Positions 17,750-26,552 of a stretch of DNA of 64,000 nucleotides are shown in pieces. The notes under the pieces are model-generated. The model was not told the DNA's origin, did not search any database, and saw only the letters and a list, made by a program, of their open reading frames with translations. The first letter of the stretch is position 1; every line of letters starts with the position of its first letter. Source of the stretch: Leptospirales bacterium (GTDB lineage: Bacteria > Spirochaetota > Leptospiria > Leptospirales > Leptonemataceae); assembly GCA_016788865.1 (NCBI GenBank), contig JAEUSB010000004.1:1-64000 (forward strand). The letters run 5' to 3'. The position numbers and the translations under genes were made by a program.

Positions 17750-18972
17750 TAGAACCTGGCCGGCTTACCGAATTGATATTTCTTTTTCACGTACTTTCCG
17801 TTCTCAAGCTCCGTCCATTCCCCGTCTTTTCTATCCATCATGAATGGTCCTTCCGAGGTCTTCTGGCCTGCCTCATTGTAGAATACCCACTTCCCGTCTT
17901 TCCGATTGCTTGAGTATTTGCCTTCGCCAGACTTCTGTCCGCTGGGATAATATTCAATCCAGGGCCCGTCTTTAATCAAGCTGGTAACCTGAGCTTCGTC
18001 TTTTTTCTGATCTACTTTGAACATTCCCATTGAGAAAGGACCCTGGCCGGTTTTGACGCCACCCTTCCATAGTATTCCTGATTTTGGAAGGAAGTCATTT
18101 CCGCCGAACTCAAGTTGGTAGAGGATTGAACCATCTTTGCCCCAGAATGTCCACAGCCCTGTGCGATCGCCGGACCTCGGCCCCATTCCCATTTTTTCGC
18201 CGCTCTGATAGTAGTCACGCCAGGTTCCTGTTTCAAGTCCACTTGCCGTATCGCAATCGCCCTCCGAAGACTTCTGGCCATTTGGATAGTAGTAAGTCCA
18301 GCGCCCGGATCTTTTGCCGCAGGCGTCAATGTCTTCCTTCTTGGCTCCAGGCTTGAGAGCGGCTCTACAATCTACATCAGCGCGATATCCGCCCTCTGCC
18401 GATTTCTTGCCATCTTCATATAGAAAGAGTCCGGGACCGTCGCGAAGGCCGCTCACGTACGATCCCTGAAATGAAACGTAGTAATCCTTTTCGCCCTGGG
18501 AACATTCAGTCCACTTTCCGGTCTTTAGATCGTCTGCGTAATCCCCCTCTGAGTAGCATTCAGAATTCAAGCCGGCTTTGATTCGCCAGTGGCCCGTCTT
18601 CTTATCGTTGCTGTTCTGGCCGCTATATCGTGTACTTCCGTTGGGGAAAAATCCGACTTCCGGGCCTTCCTTTTTGCCCGCAGCGTATTCTTCCGTGCGC
18701 GCCTTAACTCCGTCCGCGAAAACAGTCCAACTCCCGGTGCGCTTGAGCTTGATGAGACCCTTGTCGTCGAGCTTGGCTGCCGCGTCGCAGGTCAACGTGC
18801 CGAGTTCGACTTTACCGCGCTCCCCTGGTTTGCCCTTTGAATCGACTTTGGTCAGAATTGCATCCGGACAACTCAGCGAATACTTCCGATCCGCTGCTGG
18901 CTTTTCACCTTCCGTTTGCGCGCTGGCGCATCCCAGCGTAAAGGCCAGAACGAGAGTTACAAATTTGTTCAT
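17749..18972 (-). CDS. YwqK/MORN-type repeat lipoprotein
   Basis: Signal peptide with lipobox FTLGC at residues 11-15, then about ten copies of a short beta-hairpin repeat of the form G-x-W-x-x-Y-Y-x-x-G-Q-K-x-x-E-G (for example WTYYYPNGQKSSEGDC and WIEYYPSGQKSGEGKY). Databases often label such proteins YwqK-family antitoxins, but there is no toxin gene beside it, so I call only the repeat fold. The ATG at 18972 has GAGGT upstream at good spacing and is preferred over an upstream TTG. Confidence 0.75.
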   Translation of the reverse strand: MNKFVTLVLAFTLGCASAQTEGEKPAADRKYSLSCPDAILTKVDSKGKPGERGKVELGTLTCDAAAKLDDKGLIKLKRTGSWTVFADGVKARTEEYAAGKKEGPEVGFFPNGSTRYSGQNSNDKKTGHWRIKAGLNSECYSEGDYADDLKTGKWTECSQGEKDYYVSFQGSYVSGLRDGPGLFLYEDGKKSAEGGYRADVDCRAALKPGAKKEDIDACGKRSGRWTYYYPNGQKSSEGDCDTASGLETGTWRDYYQSGEKMGMGPRSGDRTGLWTFWGKDGSILYQLEFGGNDFLPKSGILWKGGVKTGQGPFSMGMFKVDQKKDEAQVTSLIKDGPWIEYYPSGQKSGEGKYSSNRKDGKWVFYNEAGQKTSEGPFMMDRKDGEWTELENGKYVKKKYQFGKPARF

Positions 18973-18989
18973 AAGATACCTCAAATCCC

Positions 18990-19181
18990 TCAAGCGAGCA
19001 CGTCGACACGATTTCCGCTCTCACCTCTGGTGTCTGAGCGATTGTCTATGCTTCTGGTTTCCGATTCCGAGCGAACCGGCTGTTCCGCAGGGACCGGAAC
19101 CTGGCGCACGTCCGTAGTCTGCGCCGGGGCGGCTGTATCAGAATACAGAATCTGCCGGGAGCCAACCGCCATGTAAGCCAT
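18990..19181 (-). CDS. Possible small protein (63 aa)
   Basis: Ends 17 bases before the YwqK-type lipoprotein start and runs the same way, which favours a real leader gene. The sequence is polar and low in complexity after residue 15 (PVPAEQPVRSESETRS) and ends GNRVDVLA. No known family. Confidence 0.4.
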   Translation of the reverse strand: MAYMAVGSRQILYSDTAAPAQTTDVRQVPVPAEQPVRSESETRSIDNRSDTRGESGNRVDVLA

Positions 19182-19280
19182 GCCTGCAAGGTAACATCCC
19201 GACTATGCGGGTCAAGATTATTTCTCTTGCGAATGGAATGGGATTGCAGGGCGCACGCACTTAACCAGGGTACGGCAACC

Positions 19281-20801
19281 ATGAGCCGCCTGTTTCCAGG
19301 TTTGAAAGCCAGCCACTCCATGCGCACACGCATTGGCCTGCTCTATCTGGCACTATCAATAGTGAACATCGTCGTACTAACGGCAATGATTTTTGAGAAT
19401 CAGCTCGACATGCTGCGAATGAACTTTCGCCTCCAGTCGGACAAACTCGCTGGCATTACACTGGCACAACTCGAAGGAATGGACGCCGGCAAGATTGACG
19501 AGCTAAATCGTATCGATAAGCTCTTGAGCGACAACCACGTTATCTCTTTCACAATTTTCCAGACAAACGGCAAACTCCTGTTTGAAAGAAAGGAATCGGA
19601 CAAATCCGTGCTGCCTGCTTCTGGCACGGTATCCGATCACATAAGAAGAAAGACCTTGCAGCTGCGCGACGACTCTACTCTCATTCAGTTGCGCTACACA
19701 TTGGATCTTGACGAGCACGATTATAGCGCAACCTACGTCATGCCTCTTCCCGCTTCGCACGTTGAAGGGGATCAAAAGGTTTTCCTTCGCGCCGTTATGC
19801 GCATTGCTGATTTCGAGTCTCGGTTCAGGCGCCTCTACGTTCAAGCGGGTTTTGCAGCAGGCCTGGTTTTCCTGGTTCATCTTATCTTCGCATTGATCGT
19901 GGGGCAAATTTTCTTCCGACGCATTGGGATTCTGGCATCCACAAGCCTTGAATTGGGAACAGGGAACCTGGACGCCAGGGCACAGTGGTCCATGCGAAAT
20001 CACGATGAGATTGATCTGTTGGGCTCGACGTTCAATACAATGGCAGTTGAAATTCAATCTACTGTAACGAAAATCACAAGCCTGAATCAGGAGATGCAAA
20101 ACGAGCTCAGCATTGGCAAAGAGGTGCAAGAAAAGTTCCTTCCCGATTTGACCAAACTCAAGAATTGGAATGCCGCCTCTTACTACAAACCGCTGCGAGA
20201 AGTCAGTGGGGACGTGTTCATGTTTTATGAAATGCAGGGCAAACCTGGGGTTTTCTTTGCGGATGCGGCCGGTCACGGGGTTTCGGCGGCATTGATCACA
20301 AGCCTTGCGCTCCTCAGCCTGGAGCGTATCCTTGAGCACAGCGACAACATAGCCACGGTAGCTCGCGATTTGAACCGCGCTTTTATGGCGCACTTGAAAA
20401 CAGCCATGTTCTATATGACCGGTGTCCTGATTCTGTACAGGAACGGCAAATTGCACTACGTCAATGGAGGACATCCCTCTCCCCTTCTATTGCGAAAGGA
20501 CGGAACCCTTATAGAATTGATGGCAAATGGCCCACCCTTTGGTATCGCGCCGACTGAAACGTACGCCTTCGAAAGTGTGGATTGCTCGCCCGGTGACCGT
20601 ATCCTTCTGTACTCGGATGGTTTGGTGGAAACAGAAAATGCGGAGTCAAGAGCCTTCGGGATTGAAACAGTTCGTCACACCCTACTTGAGCATGCCGATT
20701 CCCCCGTACAGGATACGGTTGACGCACTCAGCATTGAGTTCGAAGCCTTTCGCGGATACATTCGCGACGACGTTTCCTTTCTGTATCTGGAGATCATGTG
20801 A
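19281..20801 (+). CDS. Membrane HAMP-SpoIIE serine phosphatase
   Basis: PP2C-type phosphatase, about 506 residues. Two membrane helices (about 14-40 and 190-215) bracket a periplasmic sensor region. A HAMP linker follows (LELGTGNLDARAQWS), then the SpoIIE domain with VSGDVFMFYE, FFADAAGHGVSAALIT and the late YSDGLVETEN aspartate, all metal ligands. Such enzymes dephosphorylate anti-sigma-antagonist (STAS) proteins in partner switching. The ATG at 19281 has an AGGG upstream; an upstream in-frame start is less likely. The next gene overlaps its stop by 4 bases. Confidence 0.85.
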   Translation: MSRLFPGLKASHSMRTRIGLLYLALSIVNIVVLTAMIFENQLDMLRMNFRLQSDKLAGITLAQLEGMDAGKIDELNRIDKLLSDNHVISFTIFQTNGKLLFERKESDKSVLPASGTVSDHIRRKTLQLRDDSTLIQLRYTLDLDEHDYSATYVMPLPASHVEGDQKVFLRAVMRIADFESRFRRLYVQAGFAAGLVFLVHLIFALIVGQIFFRRIGILASTSLELGTGNLDARAQWSMRNHDEIDLLGSTFNTMAVEIQSTVTKITSLNQEMQNELSIGKEVQEKFLPDLTKLKNWNAASYYKPLREVSGDVFMFYEMQGKPGVFFADAAGHGVSAALITSLALLSLERILEHSDNIATVARDLNRAFMAHLKTAMFYMTGVLILYRNGKLHYVNGGHPSPLLLRKDGTLIELMANGPPFGIAPTETYAFESVDCSPGDRILLYSDGLVETENAESRAFGIETVRHTLLEHADSPVQDTVDALSIEFEAFRGYIRDDVSFLYLEIM

Positions 20802-22231
20802 GAGCTCGTGGAATCGCATTACTCTTTGGAACCCTGGCGCTCATGTCTGCCGTGATCTTCTATTCCGTCCTTCGAATGACAGGCTTTCTGCTCAAACAGG
20901 ATGTGGCGCGTCAGCAACTACTGAACTATGAACTCTCGTCCCGACTGCTCGAAGAAAAATTCACACGAAACCAGGATGATTACTCCCGAGAAATCAAGAA
21001 CCATGTTCTGGAAACAACGATCCTGAACTTTTCCGAATTTGGGAGCACACCGGGTCCCTGGGAAACGCTTGGCAGCATGACCGTCAACGCTGTTCGATCC
21101 GTTTCAGGAAAAGACCCCCTTCGAATCGCCGAAGATGAACGTGCTCTGCGCCTCCTGCAATACGCCTTTTTCCTGGAACGCAGCAAACGCATTGAAGAGG
21201 CAGCGCAGATCCTTGAACTACTGGCTCCGGGCTTACACGATGAAGACCTGGCATTCGCCCTGCTGCATTCGGGCTATTGCAGGTTCTTACTGGACGACCT
21301 GGATAATGCGCATGCAAGCCTCGTTAAGGTTACGGGACAATTTCGCGGAACGCATTTTGCGCGGTCCGCACAGACGATTCTTGATCTGATGAGACGCTCG
21401 CCAGATGCGGGACGTTCGCAGATGGAAAAGGCAGACGCACTGTACCAGTCCAGCCGCTACATGCCCGCATTGCTTGCGTACAGAAAGGCTGGCCCTCTCG
21501 ATGAGGAACAATCGTTTCGCTACGCACGATGCCTTGAGGAAACGGGCAAGGTTCCTGACTCGGAATTGATGTACCGGAAACTTGTCACGGCCCGCAAACC
21601 GGAAGTCAGGGCGCAAGCTGTTCGGCGGTTACTGATCCTGGGTCACTTCCTCGGGCAGGGCAAAGAGACCAGGCAATTCGCCGTCACCCAGGCAAACGCT
21701 ATAAAGGACCCGGCGCTCGGAGAAATTGACCAGGCAGAACAACTCCTGGCTCCGCAGGAATTCTTGAAGAGGGAGAAGAAGAATGTAACCGTGACGGAAA
21801 TTCTCCAGAGCGCATCCGAAGAGCTGGCTCCCATTTCAGCTCCAGTGGCAGACAAACTGCGAGCACCTCCAGAGCGCGATCCGGCCGTGGCCTTAAAGGA
21901 CGTGGAGAAACCCAAGCAAGACCGCGCTCCAGCCAAACCAGACCCGCGACCCTATTTGAATCTGGTTTTGACAAATGGCAGCTCGGTGCAGACATTTGAG
22001 ATCCAGATTGTTGGGGAAAAGGTAAATCTAGTAGAAAACGGAAAGCCTCGATCGTTTCCCTTCCGGGAAGTTCAGGAAATCCGGGCCGGACGAGGGCTAC
22101 TCGAAGTAAATGGCGAGAGGGCAATGGAATCGACGGCTATGCAACGCGATCAGACATTCTTTCGTCTCTCTGGCAAACGAAACACCTTTATACCGGTGGA
22201 CTCAGTCAAAACCGTCAGGGCAATTCAGTAA
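20798..22231 (+). CDS. Membrane-anchored TPR-like protein
   Basis: Starts with GTG overlapping the phosphatase stop (GTGA), so the pair is translationally coupled. One N-terminal membrane helix (IALLFGTLALMSAVIFYSVL), then helical repeats of TPR type (about 110-290, e.g. YMPALLAYRKAGPLDEEQSFR), a proline/lysine-rich linker and a C-terminal beta domain (VLTNGSSVQTFEIQIVGEKV). Function unknown; coupling suggests it works with the SpoIIE phosphatase. Confidence 0.7.
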   Translation: MRARGIALLFGTLALMSAVIFYSVLRMTGFLLKQDVARQQLLNYELSSRLLEEKFTRNQDDYSREIKNHVLETTILNFSEFGSTPGPWETLGSMTVNAVRSVSGKDPLRIAEDERALRLLQYAFFLERSKRIEEAAQILELLAPGLHDEDLAFALLHSGYCRFLLDDLDNAHASLVKVTGQFRGTHFARSAQTILDLMRRSPDAGRSQMEKADALYQSSRYMPALLAYRKAGPLDEEQSFRYARCLEETGKVPDSELMYRKLVTARKPEVRAQAVRRLLILGHFLGQGKETRQFAVTQANAIKDPALGEIDQAEQLLAPQEFLKREKKNVTVTEILQSASEELAPISAPVADKLRAPPERDPAVALKDVEKPKQDRAPAKPDPRPYLNLVLTNGSSVQTFEIQIVGEKVNLVENGKPRSFPFREVQEIRAGRGLLEVNGERAMESTAMQRDQTFFRLSGKRNTFIPVDSVKTVRAIQ

Positions 22232-22804
22232 TTATTCCATTTCCCCTGACGAAACACTTTCACGCACAATTACGACGCTAAAAAACAAGCGATCAATCAG
22301 CTTGGCCAGGCCCGCCAATTCTTCCGGTGTGAGAATTCCGTCCCGAGAGATTTCGCCAAAGTACTTAAGAACAACGGGCAGCCTCTCCTGCGTCATGCGC
22401 TTGAGCCAGTCTGCGAAATGGTTCGTTGTCAGCTTGCGCTTGGCGCCAAGCGTTCCCGATGCCTTCCACCGATCAAAATCGATCTGAATTTGCAATCTGC
22501 GCCCAAGATCCGCAGCTTCCAGGACAAATACGCCATCTGGTTGATACTTGGCTCGAATCGAGATCAGCAAATCCAGACAGCCATCCAGCAAATCCATCAG
22601 GGCAAATCGTTCCGGCCCAATAAGCTTTTTGTCGAGATGCATGGACTGGGCGTAGCTCCGGTGCAGCTCAACGAACTTCGCGAACAGATCCTTGAACATA
22701 TCGATGGTCTTGACGTCCTTAACGATTGTAGCAAGCTCCGACGGCAATCGACCCTGCCCTGAAAACTGCCCCGACGTATCGATATTAATCTCAGTAAACG
22801 ACAT
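22232..22804 (-). CDS. Conserved-looking cytoplasmic protein, unknown
   Basis: 190 residues, mostly helical, no signal peptide. Its stop abuts the stop of the convergent TPR gene. The upstream sthA stop is immediately adjacent to its ATG (no spacer), so it is likely expressed with sthA. No motif recognised. Confidence 0.65.
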   Translation of the reverse strand: MSFTEINIDTSGQFSGQGRLPSELATIVKDVKTIDMFKDLFAKFVELHRSYAQSMHLDKKLIGPERFALMDLLDGCLDLLISIRAKYQPDGVFVLEAADLGRRLQIQIDFDRWKASGTLGAKRKLTTNHFADWLKRMTQERLPVVLKYFGEISRDGILTPEELAGLAKLIDRLFFSVVIVRESVSSGEME

Positions 22805-24214
22805 CTACTTCACAGCCGCCGGAGTCATATCGTGAGCATTGATAGCGTCAAGCGCCGCACTTTTGTACACGCCGCTTAACGTTGGGTAATTGAAGATGTG
22901 ATGAAAAAAATAGTCCACGGTACCGCCTAGATGAACCACTGTCTGACCCAGACTCAACAGCTCAGTTGCACGGTCGGATACCATGTGCACAGCTAATAGC
23001 TTGTGCGATTTCCGCTCGAACAGTAACTTGAGGAGTCCCCGCGTTTCACCCGTCATCAGAGCACGCGTATTTTCCTTGAAATCAGACCTGCCTACGCCGT
23101 AATCCACGCCCTGCGCCTTGAGCTCTTCCTCTGTGCTGCCTATGAACGCGACTTCTGGAACAGTCCAGATGGCCACCGGCATCTGTGACCGACTGAACCG
23201 GGGCCTCTCACCCAGAAACAGGTAGCGCGCAATGTACATTCCTTGATGCATGCTCGTAGAAGAGAGGGCTGGATGGCCAATAATATCACCTGCAGCAAAA
23301 ATTGAAGGCACATCTGTTTGGTACTCATCATTTACTTTGAGGGTTCCGCGCGAGGAGGCGGAAAGGCCCACATTCTCCAGACCCAGATCTTCTGCGTTCC
23401 CTTGCCGACCCTTTGAAATCAGGACCTGGTCTACCAGTATTTCTTTTTCTTGCTTTGTGCGAATTTTGACGCCGTCTTCCGTCCGTCGGTATTCCACTAT
23501 GTCGTCTTTAGTGTGAATTTGCAAGCCAAGCTTTTGCAGAGCATCGCCTAACGTTAGTGCTATTTCCCGATCAGCCCAGTTCAAGATTGAATCGGACGGG
23601 TCAATCAAGTGCACCTCCACACCCAGATTTGCAAATATGCTGGCATATTCGCAACCTATGATGCCGCCACCGAGCACTGCGAGTTTGCCCGGAAGCTTTC
23701 TGAGTGTGAGTACGCCGTCAGAATCGTAAATTACTTGATCCTCAAAAGGAATGGAATCCGGCCTGTGGGGACGGGATCCTGTGGCCAGGACAATGTATTC
23801 AGTTTGCAGTTGAATTTTCTCATTGTAGGGACCCGTAACCTCTACCAGGTGCGGCCCAAGGACCTTGCCCTTCCCTCTAAACACATGCACCAGATTTCGA
23901 GCTGCTTGCTCCTCGGCCAGATCCTCTTCCGTGTGCAGGATCTGGCGATTGCGGGCGAGCAATTCTAGAATTGAGATTTTCTGGGGAAGCTCGACTGACA
24001 GGCCACGATTGCCTTCTGCCCGAACGCGCCTCAGGAAACGACTGGTCTCCTGTAACATTTTGGATGGCACGGTTCCGGAATGGACCGAGGCGCCGCCGAG
24101 CCGCTCGCGAACATCTATCAGTGCTGCGCGTTTGCCGCACTTTGCGGCCTGAATCGCAGCTTTCTGTCCGGCGGGGCCGCCGCCTATGCAGACAAGATCA
24201 AACTTTTCCTGCAT
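22805..24214 (-). CDS. sthA: Soluble pyridine nucleotide transhydrogenase
   Basis: Flavoprotein disulphide-reductase family, 469 residues. FAD-binding GGGPAGQKAAIQAAK, NAD-binding GGGIIGCEYASIFANLGVEV, second FAD motif IFAAGDIIG and the C-terminal dimer domain HIFNYPTLSGVY are present. The redox-active CxxxxC pair of the family is replaced (GGASVHSGTVPSK), which is the signature of SthA rather than of lipoamide or glutathione reductases. It interconverts NADPH and NADH. Confidence 0.85.
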   Translation of the reverse strand: MQEKFDLVCIGGGPAGQKAAIQAAKCGKRAALIDVRERLGGASVHSGTVPSKMLQETSRFLRRVRAEGNRGLSVELPQKISILELLARNRQILHTEEDLAEEQAARNLVHVFRGKGKVLGPHLVEVTGPYNEKIQLQTEYIVLATGSRPHRPDSIPFEDQVIYDSDGVLTLRKLPGKLAVLGGGIIGCEYASIFANLGVEVHLIDPSDSILNWADREIALTLGDALQKLGLQIHTKDDIVEYRRTEDGVKIRTKQEKEILVDQVLISKGRQGNAEDLGLENVGLSASSRGTLKVNDEYQTDVPSIFAAGDIIGHPALSSTSMHQGMYIARYLFLGERPRFSRSQMPVAIWTVPEVAFIGSTEEELKAQGVDYGVGRSDFKENTRALMTGETRGLLKLLFERKSHKLLAVHMVSDRATELLSLGQTVVHLGGTVDYFFHHIFNYPTLSGVYKSAALDAINAHDMTPAAVK

Positions 24215-24217
24215 GTA

Positions 24218-24514
24218 TCACTTGCAATCGTACTGCGTGTATCCCGTTCCTTCTACCTGACTTTTTGTTTTTCCGGCAGTGTCACAGATACAATTTGTTT
24301 CGCGGCGGAATCCGCCTGCCGCAAAGAGACCTTCGCAATCGTTGCGTGGCATATCTTTGATACATACGTAGCGCTGGCGAACTGGCCAGTAATAGTTGCA
24401 ATCCACAAGGTCGCTATTCTGCGTTGTGGATGCAGAATTTGTTCCTTTACTGCTCTTGCACCCGGGCAAAATTGCGAATAGAGCCAGGAATAGGACGACC
24501 AACAGTTTATTCAT
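24218..24514 (-). CDS. Small cysteine-rich lipoprotein
   Basis: 98 residues. Lipobox LPGC places the lipidated Cys at 19 after a hydrophobic MNKLLVVLFLALFAI. The mature part has five more cysteines (DCNYYW, YVCIKD, DCEGLF, CICD, YDCK), likely disulphide bonded. Starts from the CATG shared with the divergent lipoprotein gene. No family recognised. Longer in-frame starts would overlap the neighbour and are rejected. Confidence 0.65.
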   Translation of the reverse strand: MNKLLVVLFLALFAILPGCKSSKGTNSASTTQNSDLVDCNYYWPVRQRYVCIKDMPRNDCEGLFAAGGFRRETNCICDTAGKTKSQVEGTGYTQYDCK

Positions 24515-24524
24515 GTATAGTAGG

Positions 24525-25325
24525 ATGAAACACTTACCAGTATACATACAATTCTTTTTTTTCCTGCATTTGGCATGTGCCGGATGCACGCCCCCGGGGC
24601 CGCCTTTCCCGGGGCTGGCAAAGGGCGAATCACTGCCGGCCAACTTGATCTCCAGGCGCTACGTGCTGAACCTTCCCCTGACGTTCCATCGCTCGTCTCA
24701 AAGGGCAGAACTTGTATTTGATCAAGACACCCGGGGAGTGTCGCATTTTCAGATGCGAATTGCCGGGCGCAATCCCCTGGAATCCATTCGTGTTCGCTCC
24801 TATGAGGGGACTGCGCATCGATTTGCCGACTCGATTGAACTGCGAAGCAATCGCTGCTACATTCATGGAAAGAAGGAGTGGGAAGACAGACTCGTTCCCC
24901 TGGAAGGTTGGGATTGCGAACATCTGATTTTCCAGATATTGCCCCTGGCGGCAGACATGGAGATGCTGCAAAGTGTTCAGTCCGATCACACTGTATTTGC
25001 AAATTGGTTTGGCGATTTCAATGCTCTGGCGATGCCGCCGAGCACATTCGCCGGACAGGTCATCGCATCTCTGACGGAGGATAGGATTGTAATCTGGGGG
25101 CGCGATGGTGGAGTAATCTTGCGCGACGGGCAAATCCTTGAGGGCTATCAGATGGATTTGCAGGCCTTTGGCCAGACGCGAACCGCGCCAAAGCCAGCGG
25201 GCACGTTTCGTGTAATTTCAAGACCCGGCGACTTTATCATTGCCCAACGCGAAACTAAGAGCAACGTTGAAGCAAACGTAGTGTTGACCCGCGCTCCAAA
25301 GCCTGGCGCGGGCAGCCTCTTCTAA
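24525..25325 (+). CDS. Putative lipoprotein with L,D-transpeptidase-like look (uncertain)
   Basis: About 266 residues. Hydrophobic start (MKHLPVYIQFFFFLHLACAGC), with CAGC as a lipobox. The mature region is beta-rich. I do not see the HxxG...C motif needed for a transpeptidase, so the resemblance is only in the general beta pattern and I make no functional claim. An alternative ATG at 24513 overlaps the divergent gene start. Neither has a clear ribosome site. Confidence 0.6.
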   Translation: MKHLPVYIQFFFFLHLACAGCTPPGPPFPGLAKGESLPANLISRRYVLNLPLTFHRSSQRAELVFDQDTRGVSHFQMRIAGRNPLESIRVRSYEGTAHRFADSIELRSNRCYIHGKKEWEDRLVPLEGWDCEHLIFQILPLAADMEMLQSVQSDHTVFANWFGDFNALAMPPSTFAGQVIASLTEDRIVIWGRDGGVILRDGQILEGYQMDLQAFGQTRTAPKPAGTFRVISRPGDFIIAQRETKSNVEANVVLTRAPKPGAGSLF

Positions 25326-25329
25326 AATG

Positions 25330-26451
25330 CTATTTCAGCCCGGTAGAACGAATCAATTCCTGCACACGCACATCGTTCAATAGTTCCGAATGACCTTCTT
25401 CACTTACGAGTACGGTATGCTTTAAGTCTGGAGGGATTGCGTCCCGCTCCAGCACACGTCCATCGCCGGGTTCGCGGGGACTTGTATCAAAATCATATCC
25501 GCGCGTACTCTTAGGACCATTTCGCAGTACTCTTGCAAGAGTTGGAGTATTCTTTGCGAGCACCACATAAACCGGGACATCTGCGTTGACCGGTCTGGAA
25601 ACGAGCCGCCGGAATTCTTTGCCATGTTTCAAGCTGAGTCGTAAGTGCTGTCCTTGCGCAGGACTGACCAGTTCCAGTGCGAACAGACCAAGCTTGTACT
25701 TACCCCAATCATCCGGGTTATAGAAGTCCAATCCAAGCTCGTCTTCGCCATCGAATACACGCGAACCTTTGACAGGAAAGAGCGTATACACCGACGGAAA
25801 GGTGAACAAAACCTCTGGTGATAAAACTGTCTTGTTGAACGCAACGGGCACCCCGGCGTGAACGTCGGGGAAAAAGCCGACTCCTCCGTTGAATGGAACA
25901 CCGGCAAAGACCACCGAATGAAACAACTCCGGAGACTGCGCAAGCGCGGCACGGGTTATGAGGCCACCCATGCTGTGGGCCACCACCTGGATCTTCTTGT
26001 TTCCGTTGGCGGCGCTGGTTTCCTTTAAAAATTTTATAAATAAATCTAAATTTTCCAGATTGTCGCGGCGCCAATCGTAAGCAAATGCATAGAACGGTCG
26101 GTTCATGCCCGATGCGGCCCGTAAAAATGGATCATAGACTTTCTCCCCAACGAGACGAGGGATGACGTAGACACCCTCGAGTATCCCTGAGGGCTTGAGC
26201 GCGTCTCGCGCCTGGATGTCGTCCTTCCACTCTGTTGGAAGTGTGATCCGCGATTTGCTGAAGCCCATGGCCTGACCGAGCGTTAGCCAGTGCAGCTTCC
26301 CCTGATCGTCGGTTAACGCAGAGCCCTTAATGCCGTGAATGAATACTAGCGGCACGGGATCCTCCGGAGGCTTCTGGCAGGCAACCAGGAGAATGATCAG
26401 CAGCCCTGGACAAAGCCAGTGCGGAAGGTGTGCAGTAAGCCTCGCTCTCAT
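25330..26451 (-). CDS. LCAT-like lipase/acyltransferase lipoprotein
   Basis: Alpha/beta hydrolase of 373 residues. A lipoprotein signal ends LLVACQ. Family features: PLVFIHGIKGSAL (oxyanion region), YAFAYDWRRDNLENL, and the nucleophile elbow VVAHSMGGLITRAAL. The late VSEEGHSELL supplies the probable catalytic His. This combination matches lecithin:cholesterol acyltransferase-type enzymes, suggesting a membrane-tethered lipase acting on envelope or host lipids (inference). Confidence 0.8.
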   Translation of the reverse strand: MRARLTAHLPHWLCPGLLIILLVACQKPPEDPVPLVFIHGIKGSALTDDQGKLHWLTLGQAMGFSKSRITLPTEWKDDIQARDALKPSGILEGVYVIPRLVGEKVYDPFLRAASGMNRPFYAFAYDWRRDNLENLDLFIKFLKETSAANGNKKIQVVAHSMGGLITRAALAQSPELFHSVVFAGVPFNGGVGFFPDVHAGVPVAFNKTVLSPEVLFTFPSVYTLFPVKGSRVFDGEDELGLDFYNPDDWGKYKLGLFALELVSPAQGQHLRLSLKHGKEFRRLVSRPVNADVPVYVVLAKNTPTLARVLRNGPKSTRGYDFDTSPREPGDGRVLERDAIPPDLKHTVLVSEEGHSELLNDVRVQELIRSTGLK

Positions 26452-26552
26452 GGGCGTGGAGGTTGCGAACTGCGGTTACCCGTTCAAGTATTTCTTGAAG
26501 CAAGACTCAAAAAAACATTGACCCGGCCATTCGGTACGTTCATTGGAATTCT

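Noticed and set aside
17749-18972. Toxin-antitoxin system suggested by the YwqK-type repeats
   Set aside because: No toxin-like partner adjacent; the neighbours are a secreted protein and a doubtful small ORF. The repeat fold alone does not show antitoxin activity.
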